Assembly (NCBI GenBank): GCA_040235495.1
Contig: JBECKV010000097.1
Location: forward strand, 1 to 10,446
Origin: HB2-32-21 sp040235495
GTDB lineage: Bacteria > Pseudomonadota > Gammaproteobacteria > Pseudomonadales > Porticoccaceae
Length of the DNA: 10,446 nt
Direction: 5' to 3'
Part shown: in pieces, positions 1-6,957 of the stretch
Numbering within the stretch: the first letter of the stretch is position 1
Layout of the letters: every line of letters starts with the position of its first letter
Notes under the pieces: generated by a model
Database searches by the model: none
Told to the model about the DNA's origin: nothing
What the model saw: the letters and a program-made list of their open reading frames with translations, nothing else
Program-made: the position numbers and the translations under genes

Positions 1-500
1 GGATAGTTATTCGCCTTGAGTGAAGCCTGATACTGGTCCCGGCTCGCCAGCGCCTGTTGCAGCTGTTTCTCGCCGTGGCAATAGATGGCGGAGCGGTACT
101 GTGTACCCATATCCATACCCTGGCGCATGCCCTGGGTCGGGTCGTGGGACTCCCAGAACAGTTTCAGCAAATCCGCGTAGCTGATAACCGCGGGATCGAA
201 GACAATCAACACCACTTCTGTGTGGCCGGTCAGGCCGCTGCAGACCTCTTCATAGGACGGATTCGGGGTCACGCCACCAGCGTAACCCACCGCCGTGGAG
301 TAAACACCGTCCTGCATCCAGAACAGCCGCTCGGCGCCCCAGAAACAACCCATGCCGAACACCGCCTGCTCCAGATGTCCGGGAAACGGACCCTGCAATG
401 GCCTGCCATTGACATGATGCGCGGACGGCACCCGCATGGTTGCCGTGCGGCCCGGCAGCGCCTGCTCGGGCGACGGCAAACCTGTTTTAGAAAAGCCCAT
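1..500 (-). CDS. msrA: Peptide-methionine (S)-S-oxide reductase MsrA (partial, C-terminus off window)
   Basis: This enzyme reduces methionine-S-sulfoxide in oxidised proteins back to methionine in the cytoplasm, using thioredoxin. Reading the minus strand from the ATG at 500-498 gives 166 residues with no stop before the window edge. The family signature GCFWG is at residues 51-55, with catalytic Cys52. It is followed by AVGYAGG, the region around residues 80-95 (NPSYEEVCSG, GHTE) and a QYRSAIY segment, all typical of MsrA. The E. coli protein is 212 residues, so roughly 45 C-terminal residues, including any resolving cysteines, lie off the window. The N-terminal stretch of about 40 residues before the core resembles pseudomonad-type MsrA. 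A GGAGGTG Shine-Dalgarno site lies just upstream (about 505-511). It is transcribed away from the catabolic genes and is probably unrelated to them. Identity is near certain. Confidence 0.95.
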   Translation of the reverse strand, partial: MGFSKTGLPSPEQALPGRTATMRVPSAHHVNGRPLQGPFPGHLEQAVFGMGCFWGAERLFWMQDGVYSTAVGYAGGVTPNPSYEEVCSGLTGHTEVVLIVFDPAVISYADLLKLFWESHDPTQGMRQGMDMGTQYRSAIYCHGEKQLQQALASRDQYQASLKANNY

Positions 501-705
501 GTGTCACCTCCGTTAAGAATGGTCATTGCCAGCCATGCTGGAATAGTCAACCCGCTCTGGCTGTCGGCGCCCCTGGAATAAAACCCCGAGAGTCGTCCCT
601 TTAGCGACTAAAAGTATATAGAATCCAGTGCTGACTAAAACACTAACTTGCAATCCCAGTAAGCCAGCTTCCCTCGCAAGCGAGCCAAAAATACCGGAGG
701 AACTC
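501..705. promoter_or_regulatory. Divergent intergenic region between msrA and the first hydrolase
   Basis: These 205 bases must hold the promoters for msrA (minus) and for the hydrolase operon (plus). On the plus strand there is an AT-rich TATATA at 615-620 that could serve as a -10, but no good -35 lies 16-18 bases upstream, so activator-dependent transcription is possible. The octamer GACTAAAA occurs twice in direct orientation (606-613 and 633-640, 27 bases apart). A short inverted repeat AGTCG/CGACT lies at 591-595 and 605-609, and CTCGC-AA-GCGAG lies at 673-684. These could be regulator sites, but they are short enough to occur by chance. On the minus strand TTGACT (550-545) resembles a -35 box, with no good -10 partner. 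Confidence 0.35.
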
Positions 706-1659
706 ATGACCCTCGATTCCCAAGCAGCCGAAATTCTCAAGCGCATTGAACAAAGTGACGGTCCTGGCCTCGGCGAGGGCAGTCCCGATGAGAGTCGGGA
801 AATCTTCGCCAAGACGACTTCCCTGCTGGGCCTGCCAGCACCAGCGGTCGCCAAAATCAGCGAAGTCCAAATCCCCGGTCCTAACGGTGATATTCGCAGC
901 AAAATCATTTTTCCGAAAAGTCCCGCCGCGCGGTCGGACTCGCTGCCCATACTAATCTATTACCACGGCGGCGGCTGGGTCATCGGCAGTCCTGAAACGC
1001 ACATCGGCGAGACCTGCTTTTATGCCAGCGAAGCCAATTGCGTCGTCGTGATTCCCGACTATCGGCTAGCTCCCGAACATCCGTTTCCCGCTGCCCCCAC
1101 GGACTGCTACGCCGTACTTGAATGGGTAGCCGAAAACGCCCACGATATCGGTGGCGACGCCAACAAAATAGCACTGGCTGGTGATAGTGCCGGCGGCAAT
1201 CTGTCGGCCGTGGTGGCGCAAATGGCGAGAGATAGAAATGGACCGCGGCTGGCCCTGCAACTGCTGATTTACCCGGCCACCCGCATGGGCGCGACGACTC
1301 AGTCCTACAAGGATTTTAACGAGGGTTATTTTCTTACCGGTCAGGCCATGGACTGGTTTTTCAATCACTACCTGAAACAACCGGCGCAGTGGGACGACCC
1401 CATGGCCTCGCCTCTTTTGGCCAAAGATCTCACCGGCTTACCACCGGCCTATATCATGACCGCTGGTTTCGATCCCCTGCGCGATGAAGGCAAGGCCTAT
1501 GCCGACCGCCTGCGGGAAGCCGGCGTGCCCATTGACTACGTCTGCTATGAAGGTCAAATCCACGGCTTTGTGTCCATGGCCGGTGCCCTGGACGAAGGCA
1601 AGCAGTTTCTGCGTGAAGCCGCGGCGGTGTTGCGCAAGGCCTTCACCAGCGCGGGCTGA
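706..1659 (+). CDS. Alpha/beta-hydrolase, HSL (family IV) esterase, first of three
   Basis: This is a 317-residue cytoplasmic carboxylesterase-type enzyme expected to hydrolyse short or medium-chain esters. The oxyanion-hole motif HGGGW is at residues 87-91 and the nucleophile elbow GDSAGG at 159-164 (Ser161). The acid Asp256 is in DPLRDEG and the base His286 in IHGF, so the Ser-Asp-His triad is complete. The length is usual for the family, and the opening MTLDSQAAEIL is typical of acetyl-esterase-like members. I chose the ATG at 706 because CGGAGG at 695-700 sits five bases upstream. The frame is open back to a GTG at 628, but that start has no ribosome site and adds residues absent from the family. 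It is the first gene of the plus-strand arm and differs in subfamily from the next two hydrolases. No signal peptide is visible. The substrate is unknown. Confidence 0.92.
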   Translation: MTLDSQAAEILKRIEQSDGPGLGEGSPDESREIFAKTTSLLGLPAPAVAKISEVQIPGPNGDIRSKIIFPKSPAARSDSLPILIYYHGGGWVIGSPETHIGETCFYASEANCVVVIPDYRLAPEHPFPAAPTDCYAVLEWVAENAHDIGGDANKIALAGDSAGGNLSAVVAQMARDRNGPRLALQLLIYPATRMGATTQSYKDFNEGYFLTGQAMDWFFNHYLKQPAQWDDPMASPLLAKDLTGLPPAYIMTAGFDPLRDEGKAYADRLREAGVPIDYVCYEGQIHGFVSMAGALDEGKQFLREAAAVLRKAFTSAG

Positions 1660-1669
1660 GCACACCATT

Positions 1670-1703
1670 GTCAAAACCAAAACAGCGTCAAAACCAGAAC
1701 AGC
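1670..1703. repeat. Two-copy 17-base tandem repeat after the first hydrolase
   Basis: GTCAAAACCAAAACAGC (1670-1686) is followed directly by GTCAAAACCAGAACAGC (1687-1703), with one mismatch in 17. It begins about ten bases after the stop codon at 1659. No hairpin is formed and no function is evident. Confidence 0.85.
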
Positions 1704-1735
1704 CAGATTTCCATTATCTAATTTTTGATTAATCA

Positions 1736-1743
1736 GGGGGGGG
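1736..1743 (+). promoter_or_regulatory. Eight-G homopolymer as the ribosome binding site of the second hydrolase
   Basis: A run of eight G residues ends six bases before the ATG at 1750, in the position where the Shine-Dalgarno sequence is expected. No other purine-rich site is close enough. It replaces the AGGAGG-like sites seen upstream of most neighbouring genes. Confidence 0.6.
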
Positions 1744-1749
1744 TCAACC

Positions 1750-2640
1750 ATGTCCCAGCAACAACTAAGCAAGCTGCTCGCGATCTTCGCCAAACAACCA
1801 CCACTGGGCTCATTGAGCCTCGAGGATGAACGGAAAAACCTCGATGAAGGCGGCGCCCGCTTTAAGGTGCCCGATGATGTCGTGATGCAGGCCGTGGACG
1901 TCGACGGCATACCGGGAGAATTTCTTATTGCTCCGGGCGCTACCGACGACAAAGTCGTGCTTTACCTCCATGGCGGTGGCTACGCGATCGGCTCAATCAA
2001 GAGCCACCGTTATCTGATGCAAAACATCTCACGCCATTCGGGCGCAAAAACGCTGGGCATCGATTATCGCCTGGCGCCGGAGAACCCCTTCCCCGCCGCC
2101 CTCGAGGACGCCACTACCGCTTACCGGTGGCTGCTGACCCACGGCTACAAGCCGGAAAATATCGCCATTGGCGGCGACTCCGCCGGCGGCGGTCTGACCC
2201 TGGCGACGTTGGTCAACCTTCGTAAATCCGGCGATCCCCTGCCCGCCGCCGGGGTATTGATTTCACCCTGGACGGATATGACCGGGGAAGCCGAGGCGGT
2301 TAAAACGAGAGCTGACTCCGACCCCATGGTCAAACCCGAAGGGCTCTACTCCCTGGGCGCCCAGTACCTGAATGGTGTCGATCCGAAAAACATCCTGGCC
2401 TCACCGGTGTTCGCCAGCATGAACGGCCTGCCGCCATTATGCATCCACGTCGGTGGCCGGGAGATTCTCTACGATGATGCCATCACCGTCGCCAACAAGG
2501 CGCGCCACGTCGGCGTCGAAGTGGAACTGCTGGATGAGCCGGAACTGTTCCATGTCTGGCATGCCTTTGCCCCCATGCTGGATGAAGGACAGGCAGCGGT
2601 GGAAAAAATTGGCGCCTTTCTGGCCGCCAAACTAGGCTGA
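1750..2640 (+). CDS. Alpha/beta-hydrolase, HSL (family IV) esterase, second of three
   Basis: This 296-residue protein carries HGGGY at residues 74-78 (oxyanion hole), GDSAGG at 142-147 (nucleophile Ser144) and the base His268 in FHVW. In a gapless alignment of this segment with the upstream hydrolase, the position of its catalytic Asp256 is Glu238 here (REILYDD), so the triad is probably Ser-Glu-His, although Asp242 or Asp243 nearby cannot be excluded. The conserved DYRLAPENPFPAA block (105-117) is also present. It is clearly paralogous to the next gene, sharing the central block from LAPENP to SPWTDM almost in full. It starts at the ATG at 1750, 90 bases after the previous stop and six bases after a run of eight Gs. 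The role is ester hydrolysis in the cytoplasm, with an unknown substrate. Confidence 0.92.
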   Translation: MSQQQLSKLLAIFAKQPPLGSLSLEDERKNLDEGGARFKVPDDVVMQAVDVDGIPGEFLIAPGATDDKVVLYLHGGGYAIGSIKSHRYLMQNISRHSGAKTLGIDYRLAPENPFPAALEDATTAYRWLLTHGYKPENIAIGGDSAGGGLTLATLVNLRKSGDPLPAAGVLISPWTDMTGEAEAVKTRADSDPMVKPEGLYSLGAQYLNGVDPKNILASPVFASMNGLPPLCIHVGGREILYDDAITVANKARHVGVEVELLDEPELFHVWHAFAPMLDEGQAAVEKIGAFLAAKLG

Positions 2641-2671
2641 GTAAGTACCGCGAATTTCTAGTCCTGCCAAT

Positions 2672-2696
2672 TTAATGGCTAATTATTAAAGGCTAA
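2672..2696. repeat. Two-copy imperfect repeat after the second hydrolase
   Basis: TTAATGGCTAA (2672-2682) recurs as TTAAAGGCTAA (2686-2696), with one mismatch in 11 at a period of 14. It lies in an AT-rich gap of 91 bases between two hydrolase genes. It could be a degenerate duplication, or part of an internal promoter or regulator site. Confidence 0.5.
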
Positions 2697-2731
2697 ACGA
2701 AAACAAAGTTACCCGATTAAGGAACAAGACC

Positions 2732-3646
2732 ATGGCCAGTGCCGAAAACAAAAAACTGATCGAGTTGCTCTGGAAAAACTATCCGGGCCCCTCCGACTAC
2801 GAAAAAATGAAAAACAAGGTGGACAAAATGCGCGACAATTTTGTCCAGGCGACGAAAAGCTTTGCCACGCCGCCAGAAGATGTCAGCGTCACCGGCGTCG
2901 ATGTGGACGGCACTCCGGCTGAGTGGCTCGATGCCCCCGGTGTTGACTCCAAGCGGGTGCTGCTCTACCTCCACGGCGGCGGTTATGTGATCGGCTCCGT
3001 CGCCACGCATCGCGGCCTGACGGCCGCCCTGTCCCGGGCGGCCCACTGCCGTGTTCTGGCCCTGGATTACCGCCTGGCGCCGGAAAACCCCTACCCTGCC
3101 GCGGTCGAGGACGCCACTAAGGCTTATCGATGGCTGCTGGACCAGGGCTATGACCAGGGCAAAATCGCCATTTCCGGCGATTCCGCTGGCGGCGGCCTGA
3201 CCCTGGCAACGCTGCTCAGCCTGAAAAGCAGTGGTACGCCACTGCCGGCCGCCGCGGCACCCATCTCCCCCTGGACCGACATGGAAGGCAGCGGCGCATC
3301 CATGAGAACCAAGGTCGACCTCGATCCCATGGTCGAGCCCGGCGGCCTGATGGGCATGGCGCGCCTGTACATGGGCGATAGTGGCGACTATCGTGCACCC
3401 ACTGCTTCACCGCTCCATGGTGATTATGCGGGCCTGCCACCTCTGCTGATTCAGGTCGGCGAGCTTGAAACCCTGCTGGATGACGCCACTCGCGTGGCGG
3501 AAAGGGCCAGGGCGGTGGGCGTCGATGTAACTCTGGAAATCTGGGACGAAATGGTCCATGTCTGGCACCTGTTCGCCCCCATGCTCCCCGAAGGCCGGGA
3601 GGCGATTGCTCGCATCGGTGACTTTGTCAAACAGCATACCGCCTAG
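2732..3646 (+). CDS. Alpha/beta-hydrolase, HSL (family IV) esterase, third of three
   Basis: This 304-residue esterase-type enzyme is a paralogue of the preceding gene. HGGGY is at residues 81-85, GDSAGG at 149-154 (Ser151) and His276 in VHVW. The acid position is again glutamate (Glu246 in LETLLDD), in the same column as Glu238 of the upstream paralogue and Asp256 of the first hydrolase. The block LAPENPYPAA (115-124) and the shared GGGLTLATL stretch after the nucleophile support a gene duplication. The N-terminal 45 residues are rich in Lys and Asp (KMKNKVDKMRD) and probably form the helical cap typical of HSL enzymes. The start ATG at 2732 has AAGGAA at 2719-2724. The shared fold but diverged cap region suggests that the pair differ in substrate range. 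Confidence 0.92.
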   Translation: MASAENKKLIELLWKNYPGPSDYEKMKNKVDKMRDNFVQATKSFATPPEDVSVTGVDVDGTPAEWLDAPGVDSKRVLLYLHGGGYVIGSVATHRGLTAALSRAAHCRVLALDYRLAPENPYPAAVEDATKAYRWLLDQGYDQGKIAISGDSAGGGLTLATLLSLKSSGTPLPAAAAPISPWTDMEGSGASMRTKVDLDPMVEPGGLMGMARLYMGDSGDYRAPTASPLHGDYAGLPPLLIQVGELETLLDDATRVAERARAVGVDVTLEIWDEMVHVWHLFAPMLPEGREAIARIGDFVKQHTA

Positions 3647-3705
3647 GTACCTGTGGAAATTCATGCCCGATTCGATCAAGTCAATGACAACACAGGAGAA
3701 AACCC

Positions 3706-4557
3706 ATGGCTGGAAGAGTGGAAGGTAAGGTCGCCCTGATTACCGGTGGCGGCTCGGGCATCGGCGAGGCCACGGCGCTGCGCATGCACGAAGAGGGCGC
3801 GAAAATAGTCGTGGTCGATATCAACCGGGATAAGGCCCTACAGGTGGCGGAAAACATCAACGCCAAAGCCCGTGGTAGCGCCACGGCCTTTGTTGCCGAT
3901 GTGGCCGACGAGGAAGCGACCAAAGCGATGATTCAACATGCCGTCGATACTTTCGGCAGGCTCGATATCCTGCATAACAATGCCACCGCCCTGGAAATAG
4001 GGGCCGTCAAGGACCTGTCACTGTCAGGCTGGAACAAAACCCTGGCGGTCAATGTCACCGCGCCGTTTCTGGCCACCAAATATGTGCTGCCCATCATGAT
4101 CGAACAGGGCGGCGGCGCTATCGTCAACACCGCCTCCATTTCAGGCACCGGCGGTGACTACGGCATGGCCGCCTACAATGCCGGCAAGGCGGCGATTATC
4201 AACTTTACTCGTTCGGCCGCCATCGAGAACGCCCGGTTTGGTGTACGCATGAACTGCGTCTGCCCCGGCGCCATCGATACTCCGGCAATCAAGGGCCTGA
4301 CCGGTGCCGGCAGCGCCAGTATCGGCTACGTCAGCGTTGCCGGCGGCGGCGCCATTCCCGCCCTGGATGCCGAACACAGCCGCAAGGTGAGGGAAAAAAT
4401 GGCCAAGGCCCACCCGATCGGCCGGCTGGGTTTGCCGGTGGAGATCGCCAATACGGTTCTGTTCCTGGCCTCCGATGAAGCGTCATTTATTACCGGCGCG
4501 GCTTATATCGTCGACGGTGGCTTGACCGCCCATACCGGGCTGCCAGCGATGATGTAA
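3706..4557 (+). CDS. Short-chain dehydrogenase/reductase (SDR), classical NAD-type
   Basis: This is a 283-residue oxidoreductase that would interconvert an alcohol and a ketone. The dinucleotide motif TGGGSGIG is at residues 13-20, and Asp38 at the end of beta-2 favours NAD(H) over NADP(H). DV at 65-66 contacts adenine. The catalytic tetrad is Asn116, Ser144, Tyr157 and Lys161 (YNAGK). The structural NNAG motif reads NNAT (91-94). Compared with typical 250-residue members it has a glycine and alanine-rich insertion of about 30 residues at roughly 196-225, in the region that covers the substrate pocket. The start ATG at 3706 has AGGAG at 3694-3698, and 59 bases separate it from the upstream hydrolase, consistent with one operon. 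It is followed by a hairpin terminator. It may oxidise the alcohol released by the esterases, which is inference. Confidence 0.93.
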   Translation: MAGRVEGKVALITGGGSGIGEATALRMHEEGAKIVVVDINRDKALQVAENINAKARGSATAFVADVADEEATKAMIQHAVDTFGRLDILHNNATALEIGAVKDLSLSGWNKTLAVNVTAPFLATKYVLPIMIEQGGGAIVNTASISGTGGDYGMAAYNAGKAAIINFTRSAAIENARFGVRMNCVCPGAIDTPAIKGLTGAGSASIGYVSVAGGGAIPALDAEHSRKVREKMAKAHPIGRLGLPVEIANTVLFLASDEASFITGAAYIVDGGLTAHTGLPAMM

Positions 4558-4577
4558 GGCGGATGACGCCTGATCTG

Positions 4578-4609
4578 GCGCCGGGGATTCACTCCCGGCG
4601 CTTGATTTT
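4578..4609 (+). terminator. Probable intrinsic terminator after the hydrolase/SDR operon
   Basis: Arms GCGCCGGG (4578-4585) and CCCGGCGC (4594-4601) pair perfectly over eight bases with an eight-base loop, followed by TTGATTTT (4602-4609). It begins about 20 bases after the SDR stop codon. The T-tract is interrupted, so termination may be partial. Confidence 0.7.
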
Positions 4610-4759
4610 CGCGCGCGAATCCAGTCCACTAGGCCCCAGGAAACTTTTTATAGCGCTGCTTTCGGTATTTCAGTTTCCAACACCGTTTCCGAGTAGCGTC
4701 ATCACTAACCAACCTATTCGACAGCTTGAACGCGTCAATAACGCAGGAGGTAAGGCCCC
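4610..4759 (+). promoter_or_regulatory. Leader region of the amidohydrolase gene
   Basis: This stretch lies between the terminator and the ATG at 4760 and should hold a separate promoter if the terminator is efficient. I see a strong Shine-Dalgarno AGGAGG at 4745-4750, nine bases before the start, but no convincing -35/-10 pair. TTTTTATAG around 4645-4653 is the only -10-like stretch. Confidence 0.4.
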
Positions 4760-5902
4760 ATGGCACTCGTCGTATCCGCTGATTCACATATCGTAGAACC
4801 GCCCGAAGCCTATTCGGAGCATATTGACCCCAAATACCGGGACCGCGTCCCCCGTATCGTCGATGATGGCAAGGGTGGCGAAGGCTATCTCTGGGACGGC
4901 ATCAAACGGCCCCTCGACCTGGGCCTCATGTCGGCCGCGGGTATTCCCAAGGAAATCATGCCCAAGGAAGGCCCAAACCGTAAATTTGCCGATCTGCACC
5001 CGAGCGGCTGGAATCCCAAACAGCGTGCCGCCGATCAGGATCGGGACGGCGTCAACGCGGAAATTATCTACGCCTCGGTGGGCATGGTCCTGTGTAACGC
5101 CAATGACCCGCTCTACAAGGACGCCCTGTTCAAGTCCTACAACCGCTGGTTGCAAGCCTATTGCGAGGCCGAACCCGCCCGCCTGTTCGGTCTCGGCCAG
5201 ACCGCCATCCTCGATGTCGATTCCGCCATTGAAGACTTCCGACGCATTAAGGAAGCAGGTTTTGTCGGCGTTATGATGCCGGGCACGCCGATCAAGGAGG
5301 ATTACGATCAGCCCTATTACGATCCCCTGTGGGAAGCCGCAGTCGATATGGATTTGCCGATCTGCTTTCACATCCTGACGTCGAAGGAAAGCGCCGCCGC
5401 GATGAGTCAGTTCCGCGGCCATCGACTCAACGGCTTCATGAAACTGATTCGCGCCATTCAGGATCTCATCGGTCTGTTTACCCTGGGCGGTGTTTTCGAG
5501 CGCCACCCGAAACTCAAATTCGTCGGCGCCGAGGGCGATGCCGGCTGGCTGCCCCACTTTATGTCGCGCATGGACCATGCAGTGACGCGTCACGGTTACG
5601 GCAAACACGGCCGTTTACTGCCTCGTGACCCCAGTGAATACATCCGCGAAAATGTCTGGCTGACGTTTCAGGACGACTGGGAAGCCTTCGGCTGCGCCCA
5701 CCGCATGAATGAGAACCACCTGTTATGGGCCAACGACTTCCCCCATAGTGATTCAACCTGGCCGGATTCCATGGAGATGCTCAACGAGCACGCGAAGCTG
5801 GTAACGCCGCAAGTCAAGGATAAAATCCTCGGTCTGAACTGTATCGACCTGTTCAACCTGCCGGCGGAAAAAATTGCCGCGGCCTCCAGAAAAGCGGCTT
5901 GA
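4760..5902 (+). CDS. Amidohydrolase-2 family (ACMSD/COG2159-like) metal-dependent hydrolase or decarboxylase
   Basis: This is a 380-residue TIM-barrel metalloenzyme. The family includes decarboxylases (ACMSD, gamma-resorcylate decarboxylase) and C-C or ester hydrolases. The N-terminal metal motif is D8-S-H10 with Glu13 (DSHIVEP), a barrel-strand histidine is His204 (ICFHIL), and the C-terminal ligand is Asp326 in WANDFPHSDSTWP (323-335). In ACMSD and resorcylate decarboxylase a catalytic histidine follows, but here the matching segment reads GAEGDAGWLPH with Glu258, a variant I associate with a large uncharacterised branch. The length is usual and no signal peptide is visible. The start ATG at 4760 has AGGAGG at 4745-4750. 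It sits 202 bases after the SDR, behind a probable terminator, so it may be transcribed separately. It could act late in the pathway on a carboxylated or ring-opened intermediate. The exact reaction is unknown. Confidence 0.88.
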   Translation: MALVVSADSHIVEPPEAYSEHIDPKYRDRVPRIVDDGKGGEGYLWDGIKRPLDLGLMSAAGIPKEIMPKEGPNRKFADLHPSGWNPKQRAADQDRDGVNAEIIYASVGMVLCNANDPLYKDALFKSYNRWLQAYCEAEPARLFGLGQTAILDVDSAIEDFRRIKEAGFVGVMMPGTPIKEDYDQPYYDPLWEAAVDMDLPICFHILTSKESAAAMSQFRGHRLNGFMKLIRAIQDLIGLFTLGGVFERHPKLKFVGAEGDAGWLPHFMSRMDHAVTRHGYGKHGRLLPRDPSEYIRENVWLTFQDDWEAFGCAHRMNENHLLWANDFPHSDSTWPDSMEMLNEHAKLVTPQVKDKILGLNCIDLFNLPAEKIAAASRKAA

Positions 5903-5933
5903 GTCAAACAGCACCGAAGTCAAGAGCACGCAC

Positions 5934-5963
5934 AAAAAAACCGGGCCTGGACCCGGTTTTTTT
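5934..5963. terminator. Bidirectional intrinsic terminator between convergent arms
   Basis: Seven A, then CCGGG (5941-5945), a six-base loop, CCCGG (5952-5956) and seven T form a 12-base-pair stem that is a terminator on either strand. It lies between the end of the amidohydrolase gene (plus) and the end of the SMP-30 gene (minus), so it can stop both transcripts. Confidence 0.92.
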
Positions 5964-5984
5964 GTAGTCGTCCTCTCTCTGTTT

Positions 5985-6031
5985 TAAAGGCCTGTTCCTA
6001 CTGCTAAAGACCTGTTCCTACTGATAGTGGC
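5985..6031 (-). repeat. Two-copy 20-base tandem repeat with GCCACTAT box, 3' of the SMP-30 gene
   Basis: Plus-strand units at 5985-6004 and 6005-6024 match at 18 of 20 positions (core CCTGTTCCTACTG at 5991-6003 and 6011-6023). The plus-strand octamer ATAGTGGC (6024-6031) abuts the SMP-30 stop codon, so read on the minus strand the order is stop, GCCACTAT, two units, then the terminator. The same order recurs 3' of the first ADH. Confidence 0.85.
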
Positions 6032-6883
6032 TCACGGGCTGCCAGCTCCCGCGACGTCAACTCGCGCTGTCTCGATCCTAGCGTTGCGCGCGCCCTTGGG
6101 AATATCGTCAAGATCGCCATCATAAATCAGGCAGAACAGGGTCCTGCCATCGTCGCCACCGAGGTTACAGGCCACTGCTCGTCTGCCTCCAATATCGATT
6201 TTGGCTGAAATTTCGCCGCCGTCGTGCACTCGAATAAACTCCCCCTGTTCAAAGGCGGAGACCCAGATCGCGCCCTCGACATCGAGGCAAATACCGTCGG
6301 GCGTATAATGACCCAGATCGGCAAATACGCGGCGATTACTGAGCGTGCCGTCCTCCGCCCGATCAAATGCCGTGACGCGATTGACGAAGGTTTCCGCAAT
6401 AATCAGGGTCTTGCCATTTGGCGTGATTACCGCGCCGTTGGGAAAGTGAATATCATCAGCAGCGGTTTTTACCGTGCCGTCGGCCTTGACCAGGGTGAGT
6501 GTCGCGGGCTTGGGCGCTTGGTGAGCGAAGACGTCATAGCCGAAGGTGCCGACGTAAATGTCGCCATTGGCGGCACATACGGAGTCATTGATGTCATAGG
6601 CCAGCTTGGCCGACAGATCCGCGTACTCCGTCAATTCACCGCCGTGCCAGCGCATCAGTTTGCGGTCGACCATGGAGACAATCACCAGCGAACCGTCCGG
6701 CATGAAATTCAATCCGGAGGGGCGGTTTGGGAGTTGCACAATCGCTTCTTTTTTGCCCTCGGGAGTGACCGCGTAAACCGTCTTGCCGAACATGTCCGAC
6801 AACCAGAGCCGGCCAGCATGCCAGCGGGGCCCTTCAAGAAAGACGAAATCATCGGCCAATAACGTGGTTGAATATCGTTTCAT
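6032..6883 (-). CDS. SMP-30/gluconolactonase/LRE-family protein (putative lactonase)
   Basis: This 283-residue protein is expected to form a six-bladed beta-propeller that binds a divalent metal and hydrolyses a lactone or a related ester. Likely metal ligands, by analogy with SMP-30, are Glu17 (FLEGPRW), Asn149 (FPNG) and Asp196 (TPDG), with Asn99 (DIND) near the site. Repeated propeller phrases such as PDGSLVIV, NGDIYVGTFG and EGAIWVSAF support the fold. The start ATG at 6883 begins MKRYSTTLL and has GGAG about ten bases upstream. An upstream in-frame ATG at 6958 would run the coding region through a hairpin and is less likely. It is the last gene of the minus-strand arm, 159 bases after the first ADH and separated from it by a probable terminator. 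No signal peptide is visible. An esterase or structural role is also possible. Confidence 0.87.
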   Translation of the reverse strand: MKRYSTTLLADDFVFLEGPRWHAGRLWLSDMFGKTVYAVTPEGKKEAIVQLPNRPSGLNFMPDGSLVIVSMVDRKLMRWHGGELTEYADLSAKLAYDINDSVCAANGDIYVGTFGYDVFAHQAPKPATLTLVKADGTVKTAADDIHFPNGAVITPNGKTLIIAETFVNRVTAFDRAEDGTLSNRRVFADLGHYTPDGICLDVEGAIWVSAFEQGEFIRVHDGGEISAKIDIGGRRAVACNLGGDDGRTLFCLIYDGDLDDIPKGARNARIETARVDVAGAGSP

Positions 6884-6912
6884 TTGTCTATCACTCCGCC
6901 CTGTCGAATCCC

Positions 6913-6956
6913 TAAAATGCAACGACCCGCGAAACGCCGGCCCCGCGGGTCGTTGC
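6913..6956 (-). terminator. Probable intrinsic terminator of the first ADH
   Basis: GCAACGACCCGCG (6919-6931) and CGCGGGTCGTTGC (6944-6956) form a perfect 13-base-pair stem with a 12-base loop. Read on the minus strand the hairpin is followed by ATTTTA (6918-6913), a short T-tract. It lies about 87 bases past the ADH stop at 7043 and only about 30 bases before the SMP-30 start, so it may attenuate rather than fully separate the two genes. Confidence 0.7.
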
Positions 6957-6957
6957 A

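Noticed and set aside
57..581. 174-residue plus-strand open frame over msrA
   Set aside because: It is opposite the recognisable MsrA signature and has no motif or ribosome site.
628..705. GTG start that would extend the first hydrolase by 26 residues
   Set aside because: There is no ribosome site before the GTG, and the extra residues are unlike family N-termini. The ATG at 706 has CGGAGG five bases upstream.
4563..4796. 77-residue open frame in the gap before the amidohydrolase
   Set aside because: It runs through the terminator hairpin and overlaps the amidohydrolase start, with no ribosome site.
4784..5608. 274-residue open frame antisense to the amidohydrolase
   Set aside because: It lies wholly inside a clearly recognised gene, has no family motif, and is what GC-rich third positions produce on the opposite strand.
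6224..6862. 212-residue plus-strand open frame opposite the SMP-30 gene
   Set aside because: It is antisense to a propeller protein with visible ligands and shows no domain.
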